Assembly (NCBI GenBank): GCA_949751835.1
Contig: CATKHK010000030.1
Span: 310,001 to 374,000 of the forward strand
DNA from: Blepharisma japonicum
Lineage: Eukaryota > Ciliophora > Heterotrichea > Heterotrichida > Blepharismidae
DNA length: 64,000 nucleotides
Reading direction: 5' to 3'
The position numbers and the translations under genes were made by a program. How positions within the stretch are numbered: position 1 is the first letter of the stretch; the number at the start of each line of letters is the position of its first letter. Positions 42,843 through 53,136 of this stretch are shown in pieces. Under the pieces are notes generated by a model. The model ran no database searches and was not told where the DNA came from. It saw nothing but the letters and a program-made list of their open reading frames with translations.

Positions 42843-45476
42843 TTATTTATCATGGAGTTCTCTATATCCAGCCCAATCGGATGGAGCACGATTTCCTTCT
42901 TCTTTCATGAAATTCAAAAGAGTTTCACATGGCCCATCTTCACAGCCTTTGATTTTTTGAGCCTTGTGGAAGCCTTCTATTGCTTTTTCCCATCTCCCTG
43001 CAAAATAATTATCAAGTGCTTTGGAAAATTCTCCGAAAAATGATTTTGATATGTTTTCTTTCATTATTTTGAGATCAAAATCATCATTTCATAATAAATG
43101 AATGGGATATTCTCCACTTTTTGCCTGAGATTTAAGCTTATCTCTAACAATTCTGGCTAAAACTCTTGCCTGTTTAGAGTCAGCATCACTTAGTGTAGCT
43201 TCTGGAACAGGAGGTAGTGCTTCAAGATCAAGATCACAGGTATAGAGCTCGATTGGCTCCTTGCTACCTTTTACTGTAACTCTATCGATTTTTCTTAGTT
43301 TGGTTTTGGTCATATTTGAGCAGATTCCGTATAAAGCGTTACTTATAAGTATTGGGACTCCAAATTGTTTTGTAGCAGCTTCAAGCCTGGATGCCATATT
43401 GACATTTGGCGACAAATAAGAAGCATCTATTTTAAATTCACTTCCTATAGCCCCTTCAATTGCCCAGCCTTGGTGTAACCCGAACCCCATTTTTACCGAA
43501 TATCCAGGCATGCGGCCATTAAGTTCAGGGTGATTCCTGTATTTCAAAATTTTTCCATTTTTATTGATTTCTGCAATAATTTTTATAAAACTAATAACTG
43601 CCATATCAGCAATTTCTTTAATAAAAGGATTTCTGCCAAGAACTCTTCTACCAATATCTGAGGCATCATTTTCCAGAGTTTCATCTGGAAATTTCCAGCA
43701 CAATAAAAAGGCATCGCCGATGTTTTTATTAGCTGTGCCAGAGTATTTATCAACAGTACTGTGGACAATATGAGCAATGTCATTGACAAATGCCATGACT
43801 TCGTTCTGTAGCACTTCTGTTGTATCAGTGAAGTTTCTTATATCGCAAAACCCAAATATACAAATTGTTCGCTTTCCGGCAATCATTGGATTTACTTCAC
43901 CTCCGCCTTTTTGGATATTAGTTGCAATAATTTCAGATCCAGCCTCGCCGAATCCTAATGCAAGAAGGGCACCTATTTTAGTGACAGTTTGTTCAAGAAA
44001 TGCAGTTTCCATTGGCTCTTCTGCCTTTTTAAGTTTTTCTTTTGAAGTTAGACCTTTGAGAACTTCTTTTTTTTCTTCTTTTTGAGCCGCTTGAAGTGGG
44101 TTTTTTGCGATATTTTGTATTTTTTTAATCATATTTTCAAGGGGGTTTAATACCATTTCTTGGGCGTCATTGCTAAGCATCATTGTTGCAGCTGATAAAA
44201 GAACACATATAAAAACTGTTCTAATAATATTTAGCCCAGCTTCAAGCCTGGAACTTTTTCTTATATCAAATACTGCATAGCTTGCATAATAATAATCAGA
44301 GCTTTTATCTTCAAGATATGCATAAGTTTTTTCAGTATCCCTTAAATCATCTTGATCTGTGCTTGTATCCCATGTATTTTTATTTTTTACATAAAGGTAT
44401 ATAAGTGGTGTGTATAATTTTTTGTGTTTGCTAATAAAATTATTTCAAGCTAATATGAACGATTCATCATTACCAATAACTGAGTCTATAGCCTCAAGTC
44501 CATAGGTGTATGAGGTATTGCTGTCGATATATAAAGTAGGGTAAAATATGGGTAGTCCAACCATTACTGCAATAACAAGCACAATAACTCTTTTTGTAGT
44601 ATTGTCATTTAGAGTCTTGCCAACATTGCTTTCTTGGGGTATTTCAATTTCTTCAGGCAAACTTTCTGTATCAGAAAATGCATGATTTGATGAGCCGGAT
44701 ATAGAATTTTTTCTATCATTTCCTAAGCTCCCATGGTCTTCTAAATTAGAAGTGAATGATTGAGAAACCGAGGCTTCGCTGCCTTCATCAATATCTTCAA
44801 AAAACTTATTTTGCATCCTAGGTAAGTGTATTGCTTCTTCTCCCCTATACTTTACATTAGTTCTCCTTAAAAGTGGCTTATTTTTTCTAGCTGCTTCTTT
44901 TGCAGCTTTAGCAATTTTATATAGTTTTGTAATCCTAATCAGTCTAATGACTCTTATTACCCTTATAACTCTTGCAGCTCTAGCCGCTCCTCTCGATGCT
45001 TGTCCAGCATTAGCTATTTTGGAAGCTTTACTGCTTCCTCCAGACCCGCTATCCACCATCGCATTTCAGACCCAGCCAATATCAATAATCAATGAGAGTG
45101 TTGAAATCAAATCAAGTCAAAAGAAAAATCCTAAAAAGTACTCTTCTTTGGCAAGTGAGGATAATATAATCTCCAAAGTGAAGAAAAACAGACAAACTGT
45201 TGTTAAACTGTAAAAAGCATCATCTGCACTTTTCGAGGTGGCACAAACACGGATATCGTCCCCAAATAGAGCGTAGAGAGTTATAACTATCATAAAAGTT
45301 TGAGTGGCTCAGTGGTCTAATATTTTGCATATGATCAATCTTCAATTTATTTCATGAAATTCAAGGGTGGGCTCGATTGTTTTTAGATTAGCGTCGTTGC
45401 TGAATTGATTAGACTTGTCGTCTATATTGGTTTTTCTATCGCTGAGCCTGATCTCGAATTCAGAGCTTATGCTCAT
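42843..45476 (-). CDS. Voltage-sensor domain fused to a class III nucleotide cyclase, 877 aa
   Basis: Six in-frame TGA codons are read as Trp; the first ATG of the long frame is 45476. Residues ~55-185 form an S1-S4 voltage sensor, with S2/S3 acidic residues and an S4 of Arg/Lys every third position (RAARVIRVIRVIRLIRITK). After a cytosolic linker come one membrane segment (~300-320), a ~100-residue outer loop, and another segment (~410-435). Residues ~530-750 form a cyclase domain with both metal Asp (GFCDIRNFTD, NIGDAFLLCW) and the SPNVNMASRLEA transition-state motif. The C-terminus holds a TPR-like helix pair. No potassium-pore GYG is visible. It probably makes cAMP. Confidence 0.92.
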
Positions 45477-45821
45477 ATTAAATAATGTAATGGTATAGCT
45501 TCTCCAGACTTCTATTTTTCATGTAGACTGCTGAACTGGCTGAAACAAGATAGTTTTAATATTTCAATAAAGGAATTTTTATTAAATTATTAAAACTAAG
45601 ATGCAATTTGTTTATATCTTCCAATAAATATCGAATTAATATTTTCTTAATTTATTAAAAATTAAACACCAAATTGACAGATATACTTTGTCATAATGCA
45701 GGTTTTAAAGAGTTTGCTTCCATCCAAGCGTTTTGATGTAAATAAAACCTAGTTTTAAACGGGAAAATAAAAGTATAACTTCTTTATACTATTCGCTATA
45801 TTTTCTCATATTCTAATATAA
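45477..45821. other. Intergenic, divergent promoter region
   Basis: AT-rich. The cyclase frame stays open upstream to 45582 but has no further ATG. Otherwise nothing was recognised. Confidence 0.5.
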
Positions 45822-46580
45822 ATGGATTTTCTTACCACTGAGACAGGAAAAAAGCTTTCCTATATCCTTACACTTAGTCAACACAAATCTCCTTATTTGC
45901 TTATCATTATACACGGAACTTGTAGTAGCAAGGATTCTTTATTTTTACCTCATCTAAGTGATAACTCAACTTATAATACCTTGAGATTTGACTTCCCAGG
46001 TAATGGAGACAGTGAAGGCGAATTTGAATTCGGTGGTTTTGAAAAAGAAGTTTCTATTATTCACAGTGTTGTTCTCTGGGCTAAAAGCCATGGGTACAAA
46101 CCTTTAGCATTAATCGGCCACTCAAAAGCAGGGAATGAAGTTTTAATGTACTCAGCCAAATATGGAGATGTGCCTTTAATCATTTCAGTTGCAGGAAGAC
46201 TTGACATGAGCATTATTCCTGCTTTTGTCCAGCCTGCCTTGAGCACTATAGAGGCAGAAGGACAAGCAACTATTGAATGGCTTGGGAGAGAATACAATAT
46301 CACAAAGGTTGGGGTAGATGAAAGAAAGGCTATTAATATGACAAGGATTTTGGCTGCTGTAAGAAATTGGGTCTGTGTTATACATGGAGATATAGACCCA
46401 GTTACAAATATTGAAGATGCAGAAGGAATATCAAAAATGTTAGGCAGAAGATGTTTTGAGCTAGATGTTATTCAGGGTGCTAATCATTCTTTTAAAAATC
46501 GCGAAGTAGAATTGTTGCAGAATATAGAAAATTTCTTAGCAAAAGCTTTGCCATTACTTCAATTAAACCATAAAATTTAG
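45822..46580 (+). CDS. Alpha/beta-hydrolase, 252 aa
   Basis: The core fold is visible: the oxyanion segment IIHGTCSSKD (~30-40), DFPGNGDSEG, the nucleophile elbow GHSKAG (Ser ~104), then an acid region HGDIDPVTN (~190-198) and the catalytic His in GANHSFKN (~222). The length suits a small esterase or acylglycerol lipase. The substrate is unknown. There is no signal peptide, TGA codon or intron. Confidence 0.9.
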   Translation: MDFLTTETGKKLSYILTLSQHKSPYLLIIIHGTCSSKDSLFLPHLSDNSTYNTLRFDFPGNGDSEGEFEFGGFEKEVSIIHSVVLWAKSHGYKPLALIGHSKAGNEVLMYSAKYGDVPLIISVAGRLDMSIIPAFVQPALSTIEAEGQATIEWLGREYNITKVGVDERKAINMTRILAAVRNWVCVIHGDIDPVTNIEDAEGISKMLGRRCFELDVIQGANHSFKNREVELLQNIENFLAKALPLLQLNHKI

Positions 46581-46633
46581 AATTTGCTTATTTCTTTATA
46601 ATTTTAATTAACCTTTTTAAATTGTGTATATTT

Positions 46634-47749
46634 TTAATTTTGTGGAATTTTCAATGTAATTTTATCGTTTCTATTACAATTTCGACACGCATCACCACAA
46701 TCTCTACATCCAGCATGCCCGCATACAAATACAACTCCAATTGGTTTTGCTTTACAGAAATGGCACATAAATTTTTCTCTTTCCTTAGACCTTTCTCTCA
46801 AACTATCTAAAAATTCTTTCAATAAATTATTTTTATCTCTCAAATTTCGGAGTTCTTCTGTGTCATATGTATTTTCCACTTCTTGTGATGCTTCATTATG
46901 AGTAAAAGGGCAAATTTCTTCTAAGTCGCAATTATAATTTTTACATTCATATTTTCTAAAAAAATCTTTATGATAGAACAGCTCATATTTATTATGAGCA
47001 AACTCACATTCATTTCCATTTAAGCAGTCTCTTTCGAACTTTTTATTATCAGGGTTATAAGCATTTCTGCAAGGAATGGCTCTATATTTATATGTTTTAG
47101 GATCCCTTCTTTGATCATCATAAGAATGATAAAATAAGCATCTTGCTTCGTCATGCTCTTTGAAATCATTGCAAACGAACACTTTAAATGTGTCCCGTTC
47201 AAATTCAAAATTAGAAGTTTTCCTATTTTTGGTTCTTCTATTGTCCTGGTTTATTTTATATTGTGTATGATACTTTTGAGACTTAATATTGTCATTATTT
47301 TGGTCCTCAACAGTACTTCCAATCCACATTTTTCTAGGATTATTTTTAAAATAATCTGAAGGCTCTCTTAAAGCCCCAGGGGCATGTCGTAAGAAGCAAT
47401 GTTCTCCGTTTCTGGAACAAACTCCATTTTCTAAAGGGTAACTGCATGAAATTGTTTTGAAGACCATAGGATGATAACTAATCTCGTCCTTGTTATGGGC
47501 ATAAACACAGGTTTCACCGTACTCACAGTTTTCATCAAGACAAAGTTGTGGTTTGTAGCTTCATGCGCCATTAGAAAATCGAAAAGGTCTTCTTCGCCTT
47601 TTTTCGCCTTCATGATAAAACAAACAAGGTGTAGTGATGCATACACTTCCTGGGCACTTAGCTACGTGAAAATCAATAAGATAGTCTCTATATACTTTAT
47701 TCTCAGTCTTAAACTCTTCTTCTAATTCTTTTGCATCAAAATAATACAT
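46634..47749 (-). CDS. Unkempt-like CCCH zinc-finger protein with C-terminal RING, 371 aa
   Basis: The TGA at 47561-47563, read as Trp, joins the N-terminal ORF to the rest. Several CCCH fingers occur in the family order: CPGSVCITTPCLFYH, CLDENCEYGETCVYAH, CSYPLENGVCSRNGEHCFLRH, then DCLNGNECEFAH and YNCDLEEICPFTH. A C-terminal RING-type finger (~335-370) reads CHFCKAKPIGVVFVCGHAGC. Unkempt proteins bind RNA and regulate translation; the RING suggests added ubiquitin-ligase activity, as in plant and ciliate relatives. Confidence 0.9.
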
Positions 47750-47789
47750 TATCCCAATAATTATTATTCTATTAATTATTAACGCCTCT

Positions 47790-49442
47790 CTATTTTCTTT
47801 CTGGAATCTTAAATTCTCTCATTATTTCACTGAGATTTTGATGTGTTGGCTTGTCAACAGCTTTTTCAATATTTTCAAGCCAAGGTGGTAGCCCTTTAAT
47901 AACCTCTTTGAGTTCTTCTTGGGAGCTATTTTCTTGATTGCTGGGCTTATCAATATAAGATAGCAATGTGTCTACATCACTGCTGGAAAGCTCATAAATC
48001 CTTGAAAATTCAAGAGCAATTGAAGCGGTTTCATTTTGGTCAAGACCATAAGAAAGCATTCTATCGATAAATAGAGTGAGTAAACAGAATGTGATGTTTT
48101 TAATTCTTTCTTCAATTTCATTATTATTTGAAAGTAAATTTCTAAAGCTAAGAATTTCCTTGCCAATTGCTGAGTCAATTAAAGATTTCCATAAACTTAC
48201 CTTTTTCCAGATTACGTTATTTTTTAAGTTTTCTTTAATAATATGGATAGTATTTTTGTTTGTAATTGACTCACTAAACTCAATAACCTCTCCAAGAGTG
48301 CATTCATCATTATTTTTCTCACATTCATCTAAAATTATATTTATCAAAGCACATATATCTTGAATTCCTGACTCATTTTCAATAGCAAACCCTTTTTCTT
48401 TTAAACGTCTTAGCACGATTGCAAAGCATTTCCTTCCTAAATAGCTAGATGCGATTTCTTTGAAATTGTCAATTTCTTCAACACTTAAAAGTTTCCCAGC
48501 TATACATGAGACAAAAATTTCATCAATTTTATTAATTTGGATTTGGCCGATTTCACATAGCTGGGACTCAGAATATGTACATATTAATGGGAAATCTGAA
48601 GCAAAAATATTGAAAAAAGAACTTTCCCCAATATAAGGCTCATACTTTGGAGCAAATTCTTGCAGCTCATTTTTGGCCTTTTCACTAAAAAATAGCTCTA
48701 TATCTTTTTGTATATCAATAATTTCTGAATACTTAGCGAAAGTTTCAGTGTCATATTGAATATTTCTGATCCAGGCTGTATTATATATTATGATTTTTTT
48801 AATCGAGCTTTTCAGCAAGCCTAGCATTGAAGCTTCTTGTGCTTGATAATCGTCTAAAATTTCTTTCATTTTTTCATTATAATTCCCATCGTTAATTTTA
48901 TAGTCATCAATAGCTGACACATACATTTCAAGAGAATTAAAAACTTCGTTCTTTTTCTTTTTAATTAATATTTTGGATTCTTTATCAATAGAATTTTCCT
49001 GTCTAGATAGAATTTCATCAAGATTTTTGCAGTTCCCCCAAAAGTTTTCTTTTAGAATTTCAATTTTTTTCTGTAAGGATGATCTGGTTTTTACTATTTT
49101 TTGGCCATCAGAATATGACTTTTTCATAGGGGTCTCTTGAGCTCGAAGCATTTCTTTGATAGGATGAATAATATCTGATAAAATATTTTCAGCAAAAGTG
49201 CGCGATTGAATTGCTTTGCTTGCACTGAACTTTTTCATTGAAGCAATTGCATCATATAATGTGCCATCTGTAGATGCAATATAAGGATATTTCCCAATCT
49301 TCTCCAAACTTTCGGCATAGCTATTTTCAAGGGCTGCCATGTCAAGCATGAGCTCTATGAATTGTTTGCAGCCTGTTTGACGATCAATATAGTGAGAATG
49401 AACAATATCAAAAGAGTGAATATATCGCTCAGAAATACTCAT
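47790..49442 (-). CDS. F-BAR-like membrane-bending protein, 550 aa
   Basis: Residues ~1-260 resemble an F-BAR/FCH domain: HSHYIDRQTGCKQFIELML is close to the FCH start, and long coiled helices follow with AALENSYAESLEKIGKY. F-BAR dimers bind curved membranes in endocytosis. The second half is all-helical, without an SH3 domain, and ends with a Pro/Glu-rich tail. No TGA codon is used. It lies 40 bp downstream of the CCCH gene start on the same strand. Confidence 0.78.
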   Translation of the reverse strand: MSISERYIHSFDIVHSHYIDRQTGCKQFIELMLDMAALENSYAESLEKIGKYPYIASTDGTLYDAIASMKKFSASKAIQSRTFAENILSDIIHPIKEMLRAQETPMKKSYSDGQKIVKTRSSLQKKIEILKENFWGNCKNLDEILSRQENSIDKESKILIKKKKNEVFNSLEMYVSAIDDYKINDGNYNEKMKEILDDYQAQEASMLGLLKSSIKKIIIYNTAWIRNIQYDTETFAKYSEIIDIQKDIELFFSEKAKNELQEFAPKYEPYIGESSFFNIFASDFPLICTYSESQLCEIGQIQINKIDEIFVSCIAGKLLSVEEIDNFKEIASSYLGRKCFAIVLRRLKEKGFAIENESGIQDICALINIILDECEKNNDECTLGEVIEFSESITNKNTIHIIKENLKNNVIWKKVSLWKSLIDSAIGKEILSFRNLLSNNNEIEERIKNITFCLLTLFIDRMLSYGLDQNETASIALEFSRIYELSSSDVDTLLSYIDKPSNQENSSQEELKEVIKGLPPWLENIEKAVDKPTHQNLSEIMREFKIPERK

Positions 49443-49588
49443 ATTTATTATTTAAATATCTTATCAAGACATTAAAGAATTTCATAAAATATTATCTCTA
49501 GCTATTTTTCTTTATTTTCTTAATTTTTGGCTAATAAATTGCTATTTTTTGGATTTATTATTAGTTTCAGAAAAATTTGAAATCTCAT

Positions 49589-52039
49589 CTAAAGTTCTTT
49601 TTTTTGTCTTTTTACACTTCTCGTGATTGTTTCAATTGCTAGAAGACAGTCATCTCCAATAATAGGTACATATCTTGAAGAGATACGCTTATTTATAAAA
49701 TTTTCTGTAGATCTATTATTTTTTATATCATTTTGGTCGTTATCACTAAAATCGCTGCATCTAGGAAGCGGAGATTCAGAGTTTTTCTCAGTATAATGCT
49801 TTTTTCTGGTGGGAATATGCTCCACAAAGTATCTCCTTTTAAAACTTATATCGACTGCATTAGGCTTAATTGATTGAATTCCGTTTATTTGCCTTAATCT
49901 GGGAATTTCTCTAAATTTTGGCTGCTTTGAGCTTGTGATTGGTCTCATTTTAAGTTTTTCATTTAACATAAATTTGTTTGGAATTTCTTCAATTTTTCTT
50001 TGCTTTTTAATTTTTGAGCTTGATCTTGCCATGTTTGACAAATTTTTAGGCAATTTGTCTTTTGAAGTTCTGCCATCATGATTATTTTCTCTTTTATTTA
50101 TCCTCAATCCTGAATAAGAACCTCTTCTTTTAAATCCCATCAAATTTTTAGCTTTTTCCATTACTTTTAGTATTTTTTGGTTGATTTTATTCTGCTGCTC
50201 TTCATATTCTGGATTTTCTTCATCCTCACTTTCTGATGTTTCTGAATTATTTTCTTCTTGAATATTTTCATCTTTTATACAATTCATAATTTCCACTAAT
50301 GATCTTGCAGTGAATTTTTCTTTATTTTCATTTGCTTTCTTACCTCTTTTTTTCCTTTTTAGCCTTTCGTTTTTCTTTGCTTCTTTTTCTTTGATGAATT
50401 TGTTCCGAATAATAATATATTCCAAAAAAGATTCAGAAAATTTTCTTCCCAAAGATAATAATAGTTCCTCAGTAAAAGGTATTGTGTTTCTCTCAGAATC
50501 TAGAAATCCATAAGAAGAAGTTTCTATTGTATATACAAATGGCAGTTTTAATTCTTTTCATATTACAAGTCTTGCAGCTTTCCTTTTTGATCAGTCATTT
50601 TTAAATTTGCATGAAAAATACCGAAACATTTCTGTTCTCTCACTGAAAAGCTTTGGAAGGACTTTTATACTGATATATTTATCTGAATGAAGTGGATAGT
50701 GAGGACCATAGATAAACATACCTTTTTTGGTAGAATGGGCATGAAAGTCAAAGTAAAATGATATCTTTTCATTTTTAATCATACTTTTTAAAGTATGAAT
50801 AACTGGGTGGAGTCTCGGATCTGGACTTTGAAATCGGCGATTCAAATCTTCCCCTGTAAGTGAACACCTTGAATTCCCTAAAATTACTCCATCAGGATTA
50901 AGCATAGGAATTATTTTGAATACTATTTTTTTCCTCAATCTTTCAGCTACCTCATTGTCACTCACAATAAACTTAAGAAATCCTTCCATTACTCAGGATC
51001 CATGCGTTTCCCCAGGATGAACTCTTGCTGTAAGAAAAGCTGTCTCTTTAGGTTTAATATTTTGTGAAAAATCCGTAATCGTCAAAATTGGAACATCAAC
51101 TCCACTTAAACTTTTACACAAAATTTCACTTTTAACTAAGTTTGACTTCTCCAATTCTTTTAAAAATTTACAAAGCCTTGAATATTTATATGGAATTGAA
51201 TAAGCAAAATAAATAGAGTCATTCTCCTTGAATTGATAAAAAAATGATAAAGAATAATATATTCTTCGCGATTGTGGCTTATTTATTTTGCTTTGTGTAT
51301 AAGAAACTTTATAACCCCCTTTTAGTCATCCTTTATCAGGATGGCGTGCATCAAAAATGCATGGTAGCATTCCTTGACTGTACAGGCTGTTCTTTTTTGA
51401 AAAATTTACAATGTTGAATTTAATTTCTCTCTCACTCCATTTGTTCTCTATTTTAAAATAGTATCATCAATTATGTCCATATGAGTTTGAGTCTGTTCTT
51501 AAATATAAATCATATTCATCATCTTTGACCTTAACAACCTTATCTAAATTTCCGCTTTCAAAACATGAGGAAAAAATCAAATCCTTTATGTCCAGATCTT
51601 CTTTCATTCCTTTAAAAGGTTGGACACTCTTGGTAGGGTCAAGTTTTTTGATTGAGTTTCATGCGTGCCGCAAAACTGGGTTTATAGTGAATTTGTAAGT
51701 TTCTGGATTTGAATAGCACTCGTGAAGCTCAAGGGAGTCTTGAGGGCGAAATCCATAGAAAATCGCAGTTTGTGTTGAAATTTTGTCTAAGGTAAAACAT
51801 AAAGGAATTGGACCGTTTTGTAAGATTGAAGTTGGTCTTCATCTAGTTAGAAGTTACCCGAAGAGCATATCAGGTTCAAGACTATGGCCAGATTTTACAA
51901 GTGGAATGCAATCAGGCAATCGATCTTCTTTAGGTTGGAAACTTTCTTTTATTATAGGAGATTTGCTCAGTTGAGGTATTTCTGAAGCACATTCAGAAAC
52001 CTCACTTCCATACCCAGAATCATTACTAAACTGTTTCAT
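49589..52039 (-). CDS. Cytosolic carboxypeptidase (CCP/Nna1, M14D), tubulin deglutamylase family
   Basis: A 15-nt intron (51843-51857) and many TGA-as-Trp codons, including a tandem pair at 51464-51469, give one 811-residue protein. After an N-terminal beta-sandwich region (SYGHNWWYYFKI), the zinc ligands are in ARVHPGETHGSW (~333) and FDFHAHSTKKG (~430), substrate Arg in NPDGVILGNSRCSLTGEDLN, and the catalytic Glu in YTIETSSYG (~501). These enzymes remove glutamate side chains or C-terminal glutamates from tubulin in cilia and cortical microtubules. Residues ~520-811 are a long basic, disordered extension. Confidence 0.95.
51843..51857 (-). other. 15-nt intron in the carboxypeptidase gene
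   Basis: It reads GTAACTTCTAACTAG. It removes a TAA and joins TTC-GG to A-TGA-AGA, continuing into the carboxypeptidase. Confidence 0.95.
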
Positions 52040-53136
52040 TGATATGTAGGTTTTAATATTGCTAACGAAGTAATATTGTTTAAAATTAAAAAATAATTAA
52101 ATTAGTTATAAATTGAAGAATCAGGCATCAAGTAGCTTCTTTCAAATAGTGATCAAACTGATGAATTTTTCTTATAAATAATCGAAAATGGGAGAATTCT
52201 CTTGCATCAACAAAAAATTGAGAATATTTTTATTTATAGTGTAAATTATGCATTTTCATAACTGAATATCAAGACATTCAATTTAGTTTAATAATTTATT
52301 GATTTTACCTTCCACTTCATAATTATAGAATTTTATAAAATTGATAAACCTGATTTCTGCTTAGTTAATAATTTTAGTTCAATTATCACTGCACCTCATA
52401 CAAATAATTATTTAAGACAATAATTAAATCCAATTAACCATATTTATATTAAGTTTATTAAATCAGTAGCTAATAATTTTCTATAGGTTGCTTTGGCAAA
52501 TCAGCTGACTATTTAAATATAAACATACTTTAATATAAGACATATAATGCATTATCTTCATTAGCTTCATTACAAGCTAATCAAATAATACTTTATGGTG
52601 CGTTACAAATTGTGATTTTGATGAGGATTTTAAATTAGTTTTTATTTGCTTAAAAATATAAGCTTGCAATTGATTAAATTTCATATTTTTTATTTAAAGA
52701 CAGCCTACAATTGAGTCTCCATTTTATGCTTAAATTTTCCAGTTCTTAATTAACCGCAAATTAATTAGGTTATAAATTTTAGGCAATTCTATATAACTAA
52801 GTGAATTCTCAAAAAGCTTTGGGTGAGAACTTTACATTCAAGTGTTTAGCGAATTTTTTGATCTAAATAACAAGATATGACATTAAACTTATTAAAATTA
52901 TAATGATACCAAAGCCTATTTTGCATAAAATATCGTGACGTAAAAAACTTGAAATTTTACTTTGAATGAATTCTATTAAAAGGTTTTGAAAGCAGTGGCA
53001 GGCCTTTTAAAATTTTTAACATCATAGGGAATAAATGCCAAATAAATATAATATTAGTCTAGATAATCCTTAATCTTCTTAAATTTACTATTAAGAATCG
53101 CAAATATAACTGCCATCTTGTATTATATTTCTCCCG
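52040..53136. other. Long AT-rich intergenic region
   Basis: 1.1 kb between divergent genes, with stops in every frame and no coding-like run. No RNA gene or inverted repeat was recognised. It presumably carries both promoters. Confidence 0.5.
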
